From: Maccoyibacter sp900556645
Lineage (GTDB): Bacteria; Bacillota; Clostridia; Lachnospirales; Lachnospiraceae
DNA length: 27,359 nt
NCBI GenBank assembly: GCA_958349535.1
Contig: CATWDJ010000027.1
Span: forward strand, 1-27,359
Direction of reading: 5' to 3'
Shown in pieces: positions 6,598 through 14,271 of the stretch. Position 1 is the stretch's first letter, and each line of letters opens with the position of its first letter. The notes beneath the pieces were generated by a model. That model made no database searches, was not told where the DNA came from, and saw nothing but the letters and a program-made list of their open reading frames with translations. Made by a program: the position numbers and the translations under genes.

Positions 6598-7095
6598 TTA
6601 TTTCTGAATTAAATCTTTATCCAGTTTTCCGGCAGCAATGGTATTACTAACCCATAGATTAAGGGAATCTATAATAAGGGACATTTTATCCAGCTCCTCT
6701 TGAATCACAACAAAATCCGAGATTTCATCTTCTGTAATTTCCCCGTCTACTGTGATTTCAACAAGACGCTCTTTTCTCTTTGCAAGATTGTTTAAAGCCG
6801 CCAACATTTCCAGCGTTATCTGCGAAAGTTCTTTTGCTTTTATCTCCGGCACATACTCCTGTCCAATCGGACATTCATGGGAACAGAAATAGTTGCATAA
6901 GGATGGAGCTTTGTAACAGTCAGCCATAGCCAATATTTCTTCGGGATGCGGTAGGGTTTTCTCACTTTCAATTTTTTCAATGCGATCCGCAGAAATAAAT
7001 CCCAGCTTTTCAGCGGCTTCCGCTCGGGTATAACCAAGCTCCTCACGACTTGTCTGATATATATTTTTATTCTCTTTTGTTGATTTTCTTCCCAT
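6598..7095 (-). CDS. Xre-type helix-turn-helix protein with a cysteine cluster
   Basis: A 165-aa protein. Residues 10-60 form a Cro/CI-type helix-turn-helix (ELGYTRAEAAEKLGFISADRIEKIE core). Directly after it are four cysteines, C60, C67, C71 and C75, in SLCNYFCSHECPIGQ, spaced like a metal-binding cluster. The rest (residues 85-165) is helical, with ITLEMLAALNNLAKRKERLVEI and a region near 117-135 (GEITEDEISDFVVIQEELDKM). I take it as a DNA-binding regulator that may sense metal or redox through the cluster; this is inference. AAAAGGA lies before the ATG. It diverges from the two small genes at 7249 and 7398, which are likely targets. Confidence 0.75.
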   Translation of the reverse strand: MGRKSTKENKNIYQTSREELGYTRAEAAEKLGFISADRIEKIESEKTLPHPEEILAMADCYKAPSLCNYFCSHECPIGQEYVPEIKAKELSQITLEMLAALNNLAKRKERLVEITVDGEITEDEISDFVVIQEELDKMSLIIDSLNLWVSNTIAAGKLDKDLIQK

Positions 7096-7248
7096 AAAAA
7101 TTTCCTTTTCTTAATGTTAATTTGCAGATTTCACCAAATTAGATTATTCTATATTAGTCTTCTGCAGGTTTATTATACTGTTCTTTTATTATAAACTATA
7201 AGCATATAAAAGGAAATCACTTTTGTCCGGTGAAAATAGGTGAGTTAT

Positions 7249-7395
7249 ATGAAAAAGAGCATGAGCATCGAAAGAAGAATCCAGATGTGCCTGTTGCTGG
7301 AAAAAATGTATGAACAGGAAGATTTTAGCAAAAAATTGGGACTCGAGGACATTTCCCAATTTCGCGAAAAAGAAATAAAGAAAGGTGGACGATAA
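7249..7395 (+). CDS. Small charged hypothetical protein (48 aa)
   Basis: The ATG at 7249 follows AGGTGA at a normal ribosome-site distance and opens MKKSMSIERRIQMCLLLEKM, continuing YEQEDFSKKLGLEDISQFRE and ending KEIKKGGR. It is a helical, soluble-looking protein. The ribosome site of the next gene (AAAGGTGG) lies inside its last codons, and that gene starts three bases after its stop, so the two are co-transcribed and coupled. Not recognised as a named family. Confidence 0.6.
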   Translation: MKKSMSIERRIQMCLLLEKMYEQEDFSKKLGLEDISQFREKEIKKGGR

Positions 7396-7397
7396 AA

Positions 7398-7613
7398 ATG
7401 TTAACCGCATTATTTGTAATTTTGATGTTAGTTGTATTTGGAAAACTATTGGTATTTGCCATAAAAGCGTCATGGGGAGTCATAAAAATATTATTTACCA
7501 TTATATTTTTACCATTAATTTTAATAGGGCTTGTAATAGCCGGACTAACCTCTGTTGCATTGCCGATTCTACTGGTTATCGGGGTGATTTCCTTAATTGC
7601 TTCCCATGCGTAA
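7398..7613 (+). CDS. Small membrane protein (71 aa)
   Basis: Almost entirely hydrophobic: two to three membrane segments (MLTALFVILMLVVFGKLLVF, then IKILFTIIFLPLILIGLVIAG split by a short turn, then ALPILLVIGVISLIASHA). The AAAGGTGG site in the tail of the preceding 48-aa gene supports this start. The pair diverges from the Cys-cluster Xre gene, which suggests a regulator and its small membrane target, though nothing in the sequence gives the function. It ends at a strong terminator. Confidence 0.75.
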   Translation: MLTALFVILMLVVFGKLLVFAIKASWGVIKILFTIIFLPLILIGLVIAGLTSVALPILLVIGVISLIASHA

Positions 7614-7655
7614 GGCATCACGAAATGGACAAATCATTCATAGTTACCAAAATCA

Positions 7656-7691
7656 AAAACAGCACTTCATTATGAAGTGCTGTTTTTCGTT
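7656..7691. terminator. Rho-independent terminator
   Basis: AAAACAGCACTTCA (from 7656) and TGAAGTGCTGTTTT (to 7686) form a long perfect stem with a two-base centre. The plus strand continues with TTTCGTTTT after the two small genes, and on the minus strand the same hairpin ends in TTTTTG, so it can also stop tRNA-Pro transcripts. Confidence 0.85.
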
Positions 7692-7717
7692 TTCCTCTTA
7701 TGCAAGGATTCTCTCAA

Positions 7718-7791
7718 TCGATGCGACAGGATTCGAACCTGCGACCTCTGCGTCCCGAACGCAGCGCTCTACCAAACTGAGCCACGCATCG
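7718..7791 (-). tRNA. tRNA-Pro (anticodon CGG)
   Basis: The minus strand gives a full 74-base cloverleaf: acceptor CGATGCG/CGCATCG, D arm GCTCAGTTTGGTAGAGC, anticodon stem CTGCG/CGCAG with loop TTCGGGA (anticodon CGG), and T arm GCAGG-TTCGAAT-CCTGT, ending with discriminator A. CCA is not encoded (TTG follows). The anticodon reads proline codon CCG. Confidence 0.95.
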
Positions 7792-7794
7792 ATA

Positions 7795-7818
7795 TAGGCA
7801 CGACAAAAATCGTGCCTA
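7795..7818 (-). terminator. Hairpin between the Rrf2 gene and tRNA-Pro
   Basis: TAGGCACGA (7795-7803) and TCGTGCCTA (7810-7818) form a perfect 9-bp stem. It lies 35 bases past the Rrf2 stop codon and only three bases before the tRNA 5' end. No T-run follows on the minus strand, so it may be a processing or stability element rather than a true terminator. Confidence 0.4.
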
Positions 7819-7852
7819 ATTATATTATCATACTTTTTTTTGTTTGTCTAGG

Positions 7853-8290
7853 TTAAATATAATAATTTCCGCCCATTTTATTTTTTTGATTTTCCACCAA
7901 ATCTTCCAAGGTTGTTTTCTCCAGATAATCGGAAATTACCTGATACAATCCCTGCCAAAATTCTACCGTTCCACAAATTCCATAATTTTCACATTGATTC
8001 TCATCATCCTCCAGACAGGTAATGGGTGCAAAGCTGCCCTCGATTGCATAGAGAATTTCTTTCGTGGTATACTCCGATGCCTTTCGGGCAAGACGGTAAC
8101 CTCCCTGTGCTCCTCTTCCGCTTTTCAACAGTCCTGCACGGTTTAAAGGGGTTACAATCTGTTCCAGATATTTCACAGAGATATTCTGTCTCTCGGATAC
8201 GTCTTTCAATGCAATATATTTTCCTTCATCATGCAATGCCAAATCAATCATTAACCGCAGTGCATACCTTCCTTTTGTCGATACCTTCAT
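7853..8290 (-). CDS. Rrf2-family transcriptional regulator with cysteine ligands
   Basis: A 145-aa winged-helix regulator of the Rrf2 family (IscR, CymR, NsrR). MKVSTKGRYALRLMIDLA opens it, followed by the recognition region ISVKYLEQIVTPLNRAGLLKS and the wing GAQGGYRLAR. Cysteines C92, C100 and C106 (ITCLEDDENQCENYGICG) sit where IscR-type members hold an iron-sulfur cluster, so iron-sulfur or nitrosative sensing is likely; target genes are not shown here. It lacks a nearby suf/isc operon. The ATG overlaps the stop of the gene before it as ATGA (8287-8290), with GGGAGGCGG as ribosome site. Confidence 0.9.
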   Translation of the reverse strand: MKVSTKGRYALRLMIDLALHDEGKYIALKDVSERQNISVKYLEQIVTPLNRAGLLKSGRGAQGGYRLARKASEYTTKEILYAIEGSFAPITCLEDDENQCENYGICGTVEFWQGLYQVISDYLEKTTLEDLVENQKNKMGGNYYI

Positions 8291-8565
8291 CTGTACCGCC
8301 TCCCAATATTCATAGTATTCCTATGGATATTATAACTCTTCGTTTGCTTTTCCACAAGCATCATCTCTATTTCCCATGAGATTTGTGTTCTTATCCCGGT
8401 AAATACTGTGCTCCGGATCTCTGTAATTTCCCTGACCGTATTTTTGATTCTGAATCCGCTCATCCACTCTCCCGTCTTCAATACCGGACGATAATCCAAC
8501 TGGGTATTTTTGATAACGTCATGGTTTTCCTCTTTCCGTTTTCTTTCTATGGCATCGTAATTCAT
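8287..8565 (-). CDS. Small hypothetical protein coupled to the Rrf2 regulator (92 aa)
   Basis: The ATG at 8565 has a strong AAAGGAGG eight bases upstream. The 92-aa product MNYDAIERKRKEENHDVIKN... is charged in its first 25 residues and has no membrane segment or familiar motif. Its stop overlaps the Rrf2 start as ATGA, so it is either a real partner of the regulator or a leader frame that couples Rrf2 translation. I do not recognise it. An inverted repeat (8580-8603) and an outer pair of arms enclose its ribosome site. Confidence 0.55.
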   Translation of the reverse strand: MNYDAIERKRKEENHDVIKNTQLDYRPVLKTGEWMSGFRIKNTVREITEIRSTVFTGIRTQISWEIEMMLVEKQTKSYNIHRNTMNIGRRYR

Positions 8566-8566
8566 A

Positions 8567-8611
8567 GAGGGTCCTCCTTTACATACTTTTCCATTAGTAT
8601 GTATCTCCCTC
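8567..8611 (-). promoter_or_regulatory. Inverted repeats around the ribosome site of the hypothetical-rrf2 unit
   Basis: TACATACT (8580-8587) and AGTATGTA (8596-8603) are perfect arms with an eight-base loop. GAGGG (8567-8571) and CCCTC (8607-8611) form outer arms. In the minus-strand RNA the outer pair encloses the AAAGGAGG site and ends one base before the AUG. Either an operator or an RNA switch is possible. Confidence 0.45.
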
Positions 8612-8617
8612 AAAAAA

Positions 8618-9556
8618 CTATTCTATGAGCATTCGGATACAACCGTAGATTCCCGCATCATTGCCCAGCTTTGCCAGAACAATCCTTGCATTTTGGGATG
8701 CATGATAGCTCTTTTCCATAAAATATTTGTTCAGCACCTGAATCAGAATAGAACCTGCTTTGGAGACTCCTCCTCCAATGACAATGACTTCAGGATTTAT
8801 TACACAGGCGATGTTGGCAATGGCAGTTCCCAAGATTTCTCCCAACTGCTCCACCTGATTTTCGCCGAAAACATCCCCCTGTTTTGCCGCCTCAAAAATA
8901 TCCTTTGCCGTCAAGTTCTCAATTTCCCGCAGAGGTGTTTTCCACTCCTGCTCTGCCAAGGCTTTTTTTGCCATGCGTACAATGCCTGTGGCAGACGCAA
9001 ACTGTTCCAGACATCCTCGTTTTCCACAAGTACAATATTCTTTCTCTTTGGAATCCACCAGAATATGTCCGATTTCCCCGGCTGCTCCGTTGGAACCGGC
9101 AACCATTTTTCCTCCGATGACAATTCCGCCTCCCACTCCGGTTCCTATGGTAACCAGCAATACGTCCTGACTGCCTTTTCCGCTGCCCTGCCACATTTCT
9201 CCCAGAGCTGCCACATTGGCATCATTACCTGCCTTTACCGGTAATCCCGTCTTTTCGGACAGGGCTTCTGTCACATTAAAAATTCCCCATCCCAGATTCA
9301 CACATTTGATAACTGTTCCGTCTTCCTTTACAGGACCCGGCACTCCCACGCCGATTCCTGCCACTGCCTCTTTGGAAATATTTTTCTCCGATAACTTATT
9401 TTCTACCTGTTTTGCAATGTCATCTAAAATGTATTTACCATGCTCTTCTGTACGGGTGGGAATCTCCCACTTTTCCAAGAGCTTTCCGCTCATTTCAAAA
9501 AGTCCCATTTTTATAGTGGTTCCACCTACATCTACGCCAAATCCATATTGTTTCAT
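8618..9556 (-). CDS. glcK: ROK-family glucokinase
   Basis: A 312-aa sugar kinase of the ROK family. MKQYGFGVDVGGTTIKMGLF carries the phosphate-binding DVGGTT motif (residues 9-14), GNDANVAALGE the substrate aspartate, EIGHILV the sugar-contacting Glu-x-Gly-His, and CTCGKRGCLEQ the zinc-binding CxCGxxGCxE signature. It phosphorylates glucose with ATP in the cytoplasm; related hexoses are possible. The ATG at 9556 is chosen because AGGAAGGAA precedes it and homology begins there; the upstream basic extension is the read-through of intergenic sequence. It lies 22 bases after the penicillin-binding protein gene, probably in one operon. Confidence 0.93.
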   Translation of the reverse strand: MKQYGFGVDVGGTTIKMGLFEMSGKLLEKWEIPTRTEEHGKYILDDIAKQVENKLSEKNISKEAVAGIGVGVPGPVKEDGTVIKCVNLGWGIFNVTEALSEKTGLPVKAGNDANVAALGEMWQGSGKGSQDVLLVTIGTGVGGGIVIGGKMVAGSNGAAGEIGHILVDSKEKEYCTCGKRGCLEQFASATGIVRMAKKALAEQEWKTPLREIENLTAKDIFEAAKQGDVFGENQVEQLGEILGTAIANIACVINPEVIVIGGGVSKAGSILIQVLNKYFMEKSYHASQNARIVLAKLGNDAGIYGCIRMLIE

Positions 9557-9578
9557 TTTTATTTCCTTCCTGTCTTTT

Positions 9579-11621
9579 CTATTCCTCTGTCTCGTCTGCT
9601 TCCTCTTCTTTCGGCGTTTCATTTCCACTGCCGGCATTTTCGTAGGACGCATAATCCGGGAAATCCTGAGGCTCTAATCCCTCATGGATTTTTGTCATAT
9701 AGGTCTGCCAGATACTTCCCGGATAAGAGGCCCCGGATAATCCATCCAGTTTTTTTGGCAAATCATAACCCACCCAGACGCTGGTGGTATAATAGCGGGT
9801 ATATCCCACAAACCATCCGTCTTTATTATCATTGGTGGTTCCGGTCTTGCCGGCACAAGGCATTCCTGAAATAGCCAGTCCCCGGCCGGTTCCGTTGGTC
9901 ATAACGGTTTCTAACACATCCGTCATCATTCTGGCAGCATTCTCCCGATATACCGCCGTTTCTTCCGGCTTTGTGCTAAGCACTGTATTTCCTTCTGCAT
10001 CTGTAATTTTTAAGATACAGGTAGGTTCTCTGTAATATCCGTTATTTTCTATGGCTGCGTAACCTGCTGCCATCTCCAACGGAGAAACACCATTGGTAAA
10101 ACCTCCCAGTGCCGCCGCCTGACGCTTATCATTCTCATCCAGTTTGGCAAAATTCATCTTCCGAAGATACTCCAACCCTTTTTCCGGGGTCATTTCTTCT
10201 AGCAATTTCCATGCAATGGTATTCTTAGATTTCTCCACCGCCGTACGGATGGTAATTTCCCCGGAATAGACACCGTCGGAATTTTCCGGGCCGTCCTCGA
10301 TAGGTTCATCCACCACAACAGTGTCCGGGGTATAACCTCTCTCGAATACCGGTGCGTATACCAACAACGGTTTAATACTACTTCCCGGCTGACGATAACT
10401 TTTATAGGCACGGTTAATGGTATATCCGTTATATTCCTGACTTCTTCCTCCCACAATGGCTTTCACATAGCCGGAGGTATTATCCAGACATACCGCCGCA
10501 CTCTGTAAGGTATAAATCCCTTCTTCGTTGGTCTCCGTATATCCCTGCAATGTGGTATCTATGGTATTTTGCAGCTCTGCCTGCATATTCAAATCAATAG
10601 ATGTATAGATGCGGTAGCCTGCAGTATAAAGCTGCTTATTGCAGGCTTCATACAACTGGTTATATTCTTCCTCATACTTTTCTTTTTCCGCCGCACCGGA
10701 AAACTCAGTTTTAAACTGGAATCCTTCCTGCTTCATCAGTTCTCTGGTGGCACAATAATAGGTATAGGTTTCCACATAATCATTTTTTATATTCTGCGGC
10801 CGTTGAAGGGTTATGGTTTCTGCCACAGCCTCTTCGTATACCTGCTGTGATATTTTTCCGTCTTCATACATATTCCGCAGAATCCGGTCTCTACGCTTTA
10901 TGGTGTTGTCCATATTGTTTACCGGATCATAGAGGCTGGGATTATTGGGTATGGCACACAGGAATGCTATCTGGGATAAATCCAGATTTTTTACCTCTGT
11001 ATCAAAATAGCCTTTACTTGCTGCCTGAATTCCGTAATATCCATTTCCGAAATAAATATTATTCAGATAAAATTCCAGTATCTGATTCTTGGAATATGTC
11101 CTCTCCAGCTCTGTGGCAATAAACATCTCTTCTATCTTTCGTTCCCAGGTTTTGTCCTGCGTCAAAAATACGTTTCTCGCCAACTGCTGGGTAATGGTGG
11201 AACCGCCCTGGGTAACCTCTCCGTTTTCGATAATTGCCTTTGCTGCCCGCATAATAGCCTTAAAGTCCACACCGTGGTGCTGATAAAACTTTTTATCCTC
11301 GATACTGATAATTGCCGAGCAGACATCGGAAGGGATCTCTTCATATTCCAGATAATACATATCCTTCTCGCCCTTTAATACGGAAATCAGGCTCCCGTTG
11401 GCATCATACACCAGACTGGTCTGGGACCCCTTAAAGGTTGCTTCGGTGGAAGAATGCACAAAGGAATATGCCTCCTTCTTCATCGCATCTATTTTTTTCG
11501 CATATCCGCCAAAATAGTAAAGTGCCAATGCTGCCAGTACCAACAGAATCAGTACAATCTGTATTTTTACAAAAAGGCGAAAACCGCGGTATTTTTTCTT
11601 CTTTTTCTTTTGCTTAGCCAT
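9579..11621 (-). CDS. Class A penicillin-binding protein (PBP1A type)
   Basis: A 680-aa bifunctional murein synthase. A basic cytoplasmic tail and one membrane helix (about 16-38) are followed by the GT51 glycosyltransferase with EDKKFYQHHGVDF (catalytic Glu 108) and GGSTITQQLARN (139-150), then the transpeptidase with S414-S-I-K417, the SKN triad at 465-467 and KTGTT at 592-596. The C-terminus is an acidic linker (NETPKEEEADETEE). It polymerises lipid II and cross-links the chains outside the membrane. The ATG lies one base past the stop of the YhaN-like gene, with GAAGG overlapping that gene's end, so the two are translationally coupled. Confidence 0.95.
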   Translation of the reverse strand: MAKQKKKKKKYRGFRLFVKIQIVLILLVLAALALYYFGGYAKKIDAMKKEAYSFVHSSTEATFKGSQTSLVYDANGSLISVLKGEKDMYYLEYEEIPSDVCSAIISIEDKKFYQHHGVDFKAIMRAAKAIIENGEVTQGGSTITQQLARNVFLTQDKTWERKIEEMFIATELERTYSKNQILEFYLNNIYFGNGYYGIQAASKGYFDTEVKNLDLSQIAFLCAIPNNPSLYDPVNNMDNTIKRRDRILRNMYEDGKISQQVYEEAVAETITLQRPQNIKNDYVETYTYYCATRELMKQEGFQFKTEFSGAAEKEKYEEEYNQLYEACNKQLYTAGYRIYTSIDLNMQAELQNTIDTTLQGYTETNEEGIYTLQSAAVCLDNTSGYVKAIVGGRSQEYNGYTINRAYKSYRQPGSSIKPLLVYAPVFERGYTPDTVVVDEPIEDGPENSDGVYSGEITIRTAVEKSKNTIAWKLLEEMTPEKGLEYLRKMNFAKLDENDKRQAAALGGFTNGVSPLEMAAGYAAIENNGYYREPTCILKITDAEGNTVLSTKPEETAVYRENAARMMTDVLETVMTNGTGRGLAISGMPCAGKTGTTNDNKDGWFVGYTRYYTTSVWVGYDLPKKLDGLSGASYPGSIWQTYMTKIHEGLEPQDFPDYASYENAGSGNETPKEEEADETEE

Positions 11622-11622
11622 T

Positions 11623-13098
11623 TTAGTTACCTTCTAACTCAATTCTCTGATAAGGAATTCCCATTTCATCTAAATATTCCAGTTCTCTCTTCTGACAGGT
11701 AAAGAGAATTATCTGGTTTTTCTGCTTTGCCAGCCATTGCAGCACCTGTTTTAGCCTAAGTTCATCATACATCCCAAAGGTCTCATCCAGCAAAAAGGGC
11801 ATAGGCTCCTCCTGAGACAAAATTTCTCCCATACTCATCCGTACTGCAAAATAAATCTGTTCCAAAGTTCCCATACTCAACTGTTCCGGCTTGCAAATCC
11901 GTTCCTGCGAGAAAACAGAAACCTCCATATTTTCATCGATGGTAACCCGGTCATACTTTCCCCGGGTAATTCCCGATAGAATTTCCGAGGTCTTCTCATT
12001 AATCCTGTCACCAAAATCCTCATAGATTTCTCCTGCCAAGGCTTTAATGGTCTGATGAGCAATTTCACAGGCGGCTTCATACTGCTTCAGTTCTGTCTCC
12101 CGTTCTGTGGGCTGCTCCAACTCCGTCTGCCGCTCCAACACGTTAAAAAGCCTTGTTTCTTTTTCCCGCAGCTCTTCTGTCGGGGTTTCTCCCCTCTGCA
12201 ATGCCGACATTGCCCTTTTCCCCTGCCTTCTTTCCATAAAGAAGGCAATTACCGCTGCTATGGCTGTGGATAGGCAAATTAACCCTCCATTTTCCAACAC
12301 CATTTTCCACGGATACTGCAAAATGGAAGCTGTTACAAACCAACCAGCTGTCAAAAAACATCCCAATAACAGTACACTTACGGTCACATGCCGCTTCGGT
12401 TTCTCAACAGCATCCCTTCTCTGTTTTCCATTGGTTCCACTTTTTTTGGAACGGATTCTCTCTATATCCTCTTCTAACAATTCTCGCTCCATTTGCAGCT
12501 TTTCGATTTGCAGCTCTCTTCGACCTATCTCTTCTTTTATTTCTTTCGCAGTTTTACTTTTTTTATTCTGCAAATCCATCAGGGTTCTGTGAAGCTGAAG
12601 GCTTCCTTCCCCTGTATTTGCGACATTTGCCATATAATTTTGCACAAAAATTGCCAGTTCTTTTCCCGTAACGGCTCCCGATTGAGAAATACAATAGGTG
12701 TTTTCATACATTTCCTTTGTCATTCCCCCTAAGAGCATTTGTAAATCTCCATACTCTACGGAAAGTTCTTCTCCATCCTCCATATTGCAGAGGGAAGCAC
12801 TTTTTTCTTTATGATAAAAATTCCTTTCCAGATGGAAAGGCTTTCCTTCCACCTCTAAATCCATATCTCCACTATAAAAGCTGGTAGTATTCCAAGGCTG
12901 ATATTTTGTATAAATATCCCCCTTGGCGGCTCTTCCCCTTGCTTTTTCCAGCCCAAACAGCATAGAAAGCAAAAAGGTATGTAATGTGGACTTTCCCGAT
13001 TCATTTTCTCCATACACCACATTCAAGCCTGGCGAAAAGGAAAATGCCTTATTTTGAAATTTTCCAAAGTTTTTGATTAGTATTTGTTTAATCTTCAT
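11623..13098 (-). CDS. YhaN-like SbcC/Rad50-type ATPase, short membrane form
   Basis: A 491-aa SMC-type ATPase. Walker A is G30-ENESGKS-T38, the signature LSMGTLEQIYFAVRM lies at 408-422 and Walker B PFLLDE at 434-439. Between the halves there is only a modest coiled coil (about 170-220 and 305-350), and two hydrophobic segments (238-260 and 271-288) sit between its arms. B. subtilis YhaN, the closest family I can name, is about twice this length with long coils. It is likely the ATPase partner of the YhaO-like nuclease encoded 17 bases upstream, acting on DNA ends near the membrane; this is inference. AAGGAAA precedes the ATG. Confidence 0.85.
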   Translation of the reverse strand: MKIKQILIKNFGKFQNKAFSFSPGLNVVYGENESGKSTLHTFLLSMLFGLEKARGRAAKGDIYTKYQPWNTTSFYSGDMDLEVEGKPFHLERNFYHKEKSASLCNMEDGEELSVEYGDLQMLLGGMTKEMYENTYCISQSGAVTGKELAIFVQNYMANVANTGEGSLQLHRTLMDLQNKKSKTAKEIKEEIGRRELQIEKLQMERELLEEDIERIRSKKSGTNGKQRRDAVEKPKRHVTVSVLLLGCFLTAGWFVTASILQYPWKMVLENGGLICLSTAIAAVIAFFMERRQGKRAMSALQRGETPTEELREKETRLFNVLERQTELEQPTERETELKQYEAACEIAHQTIKALAGEIYEDFGDRINEKTSEILSGITRGKYDRVTIDENMEVSVFSQERICKPEQLSMGTLEQIYFAVRMSMGEILSQEEPMPFLLDETFGMYDELRLKQVLQWLAKQKNQIILFTCQKRELEYLDEMGIPYQRIELEGN

Positions 13099-13115
13099 AT
13101 AATTTCCTTGCTTTT

Positions 13116-14222
13116 CTAAGTGTCTATACGATTTCGGAGTATTGCATCCACTCCTATCTCCAAAGCTTTTTGATATACCTCCGAATCTCCCTGACTCTGC
13201 ATTGCCGCAATGAATCTCCCCAACAGCATACCTTCATGTTCTTTCCGAAGGCTTTCATAGTTATAATCTGCCCTTAAATTGTCCACAACCTCTACCACAG
13301 CTTCCTGATTGCGTATCCAGTCCAAATCGATTTCCACTTCTGCCTGTATGCTGCCCTCCAGATATATTTTGTATATCTCATAGGGTTTCCGGTTCGCCAG
13401 CAGATTCCGTATGACAGTCTGTACCGCCAGATTGGTCATATGCGGTGCGACCTGTATGATTTCATGGATATATCGACAGCGACGGATAGGGCAAAATTGA
13501 ACCTGTGAAAATGCCTTGGATACCTCTCCAATCCAAAAGCCATGCTCTCCGGTATCGTTACAGTCAATAGGCTCTAAAGCTCCTGCCATAACCACTCGTG
13601 CCTCCCTCATACCTGCCCGTTCCTCCGGGAGCTTTGGCTGCACATAAAGTCCCTCTAAAATTCCACCCTTGTGAATATGACCGCAAGCCACATAGTCGAA
13701 TCCGTTTTCCTCTATTTGCTTCGGAGAAAACGGAAGGTGTCTGCTGTCTCCTCCATGTGCCAATAGGATATTGATATGATTCGGATTCTCGGGAACCACT
13801 TCATGATAAACTCCGAAAGGCTCCTCTCTGTGCCAATAGCTTTTGCCGTAAACACTGGTATTTAAATCCTTAAAGTAAACATGTTCTATCTCATTGCCTT
13901 TCAAGAAAGTAACATTGGGCGAAAAGGAAAAACTCCGGTAATTGGAACCGGTGGACATGAAATCGTGGTTTCCGGCAATCATTACAATCCGTATTTCCGG
14001 TACCTGCCGAAAAATATAATCCAGTTCCTTTAATTCCCTTACCAACGGCTGTCTGTGGAACAAATCTCCTGCAATCAGCACCATATCTACCTTTGCCTGT
14101 TTAGCAACAGCAAAGACTTCGGTAAAGCTGGCCCATAATTCTCTTTTCCTTCGCTCACTCCACGGTTTCCCCTCATCCGGGACAGCACCCAGATGCACAT
14201 CCGCCATATGTATGAATCTCAT
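13116..14222 (-). CDS. YhaO/SbcD-like metallophosphoesterase (DNA repair exonuclease)
   Basis: A 368-aa calcineurin-like phosphoesterase. Metal ligands are visible in order: D8-x-H10 (MADVHLG), D53 (AGDLFHR), N85-H86-D (AGNHD), H156 (LLAHGGD) and H182-x-H184 (CGHIHKG). This is the SbcD/Mre11/YhaO arrangement, so it should cut DNA ends with Mn2+. The C-terminal 120 residues form the capping part of the family. It is followed by the YhaN-like ATPase, as in other Firmicutes. The ATG has GAGGAG eight bases upstream and lies 48 bases after tcdA. The proteins would work as a complex, by analogy with SbcCD. Confidence 0.9.
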   Translation of the reverse strand: MRFIHMADVHLGAVPDEGKPWSERRKRELWASFTEVFAVAKQAKVDMVLIAGDLFHRQPLVRELKELDYIFRQVPEIRIVMIAGNHDFMSTGSNYRSFSFSPNVTFLKGNEIEHVYFKDLNTSVYGKSYWHREEPFGVYHEVVPENPNHINILLAHGGDSRHLPFSPKQIEENGFDYVACGHIHKGGILEGLYVQPKLPEERAGMREARVVMAGALEPIDCNDTGEHGFWIGEVSKAFSQVQFCPIRRCRYIHEIIQVAPHMTNLAVQTVIRNLLANRKPYEIYKIYLEGSIQAEVEIDLDWIRNQEAVVEVVDNLRADYNYESLRKEHEGMLLGRFIAAMQSQGDSEVYQKALEIGVDAILRNRIDT

Positions 14223-14239
14223 ATACTACTCCTCTATTT

Positions 14240-14271
14240 TTTAGAAAGGGCGAGTGTTTGCACACTCGCTC
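14240..14271 (-). terminator. Hairpin after tcdA
   Basis: GGGCGAGTGT (14248-14257) and ACACTCGCTC (14262-14271) form a ten-pair stem with one wobble, overlapping the tcdA stop codon. The minus strand continues CTTTCTAAAAAA, so it is an imperfect terminator between tcdA and the yhaO-like gene. Confidence 0.5.

Noticed and set aside
12055..12592. 72-aa and 161-aa plus-strand frames opposite the YhaN-like gene
   Set aside because: Antisense shadows; low-complexity Ser/Phe/Leu content and no ribosome site.
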